Origin: a virus
Direction: 5' to 3' (one strand)
DNA: 64,000 bases
IMG/VR virus record: IMGVR_UViG_3300025767_001290
Span: 1-64,000 of that record
The notes below the pieces were generated by a model. The model did no database searches and had not been told where the DNA came from. It saw only the letters and a program-made list of their open reading frames with translations. Made by a program: the position numbers and the translations under genes. Positions 63,869-64,000 of this stretch are shown one piece after another (positions within the stretch are counted from its first letter, which is position 1; each line of letters begins with the position of its first letter).

Positions 63869-64000
63869 TTATAGTAGGCCATTTTTTTGATCAAATGTAA
63901 ATTTAATTTGCTCAGAAATATTATAACGAATGTAAGAAACTGTGCAATCAATACTTATTCCTTGTTCATAAGTATCAACAACTATACTATCTGCTTGGAT
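63869..64000 (-). CDS. C-terminal 43 residues of a gp25-like baseplate protein (5' end outside window)
   Basis: The frame is open to the window edge and ends with TAA at 63871-63869. The visible residues are two beta strands: QADSIVVDTY, then GISIDCTVSYIRYNISEQIKFTF. The D...GISIDCTVSYIRYN pattern matches the end of the gpW/gp25 family, whose members are often next to gp6/baseplate-J genes. The stretch is short, so the identification depends mainly on position. Confidence 0.45.
   Translation of the reverse strand: MQADSIVVDTYEQGISIDCTVSYIRYNISEQIKFTFDQKNGLL

Noticed and set aside
1-64000. tRNA genes, CRISPR arrays, integrase or insertion sequences
   Set aside because: I looked for cloverleaf arms, regular direct repeats and transposase motifs in the gaps and found none; all gaps are shorter than about 165 bp.

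Overview
The window looks like part of the genome of a large, AT-rich, T4-like marine myovirus. The evidence is a long minus-strand block of baseplate and fibre genes headed by a gp6-type baseplate wedge protein. NATAAATA late-promoter octamers, the T4 late signature, lie just upstream of structural genes. There is a partial VWA-like protein and several small proteins of the kind carried by T4-like marine phages. Genes are packed with 1-14 bp overlaps. I see no tRNA, CRISPR array, insertion sequence, integrase or rRNA. The host cannot be named from this window.

Layout: (1) 1-3020, plus strand: the tail of a VWA-like gene, four small conserved phage genes and a fibre-like gene, closed by a hairpin-T6 terminator. 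(2) 3120-7631, plus: a radical SAM enzyme, four 2OG/Fe(II)-type oxygenases (Asp/Asn-hydroxylase-like, TauD-like and two divergent ones), a GNAT-like protein and a sulfotransferase. (3) 7621-9880, minus: a cobalamin-type radical SAM protein and a fifth 2OG/Fe(II) oxygenase. (4) 10042-20587, plus: a GT-B-like protein, a split SPASM/radical SAM pair, two 'twitch' radical SAM paralogues, a DegT aminotransferase, a QueC-like PP-loop ATPase, a nitroreductase, another radical SAM enzyme, a NodU/TobZ-type carbamoyltransferase and a methyltransferase. (5) 20574-27923, minus: two pairs of GT-A glycosyltransferases, a nucleotide-sugar dehydrogenase, an SGNH hydrolase, a fucosyltransferase-like protein and two unknown proteins. 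(6) 27997-64000, minus: two large Ig/Calx-beta/glycine-rich virion proteins, three tandem paralogous fibre proteins, a 200-aa virion protein, a 5349-aa giant virion protein in the gp7 position, gp6, and the end of a gp25-like gene.

The most unusual part is the roughly 24.5-kb block at 3120-27571. It holds six radical SAM enzymes, five 2OG oxygenases, five glycosyltransferase-like proteins and a set of small-group transferases (sulfo-, carbamoyl-, amino-, methyl-, perhaps acetyl-) between virion genes. My inference is a phage-encoded pathway that builds and decorates a glycan or modifies proteins, aimed either at the virion fibres or at the host surface. Strong sigma-70-type promoters occur inside or at the edge of this block (16709-16737 and 27949-27977), while NATAAATA promoters dominate the virion genes. 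The block may therefore be expressed earlier than the tail genes. Further regulatory points are a 14-bp perfect inverted repeat that encloses the late promoter and start codon of the 2015-aa fibre gene (a T4 gene e-like arrangement) and a possible leaderless nitroreductase mRNA.
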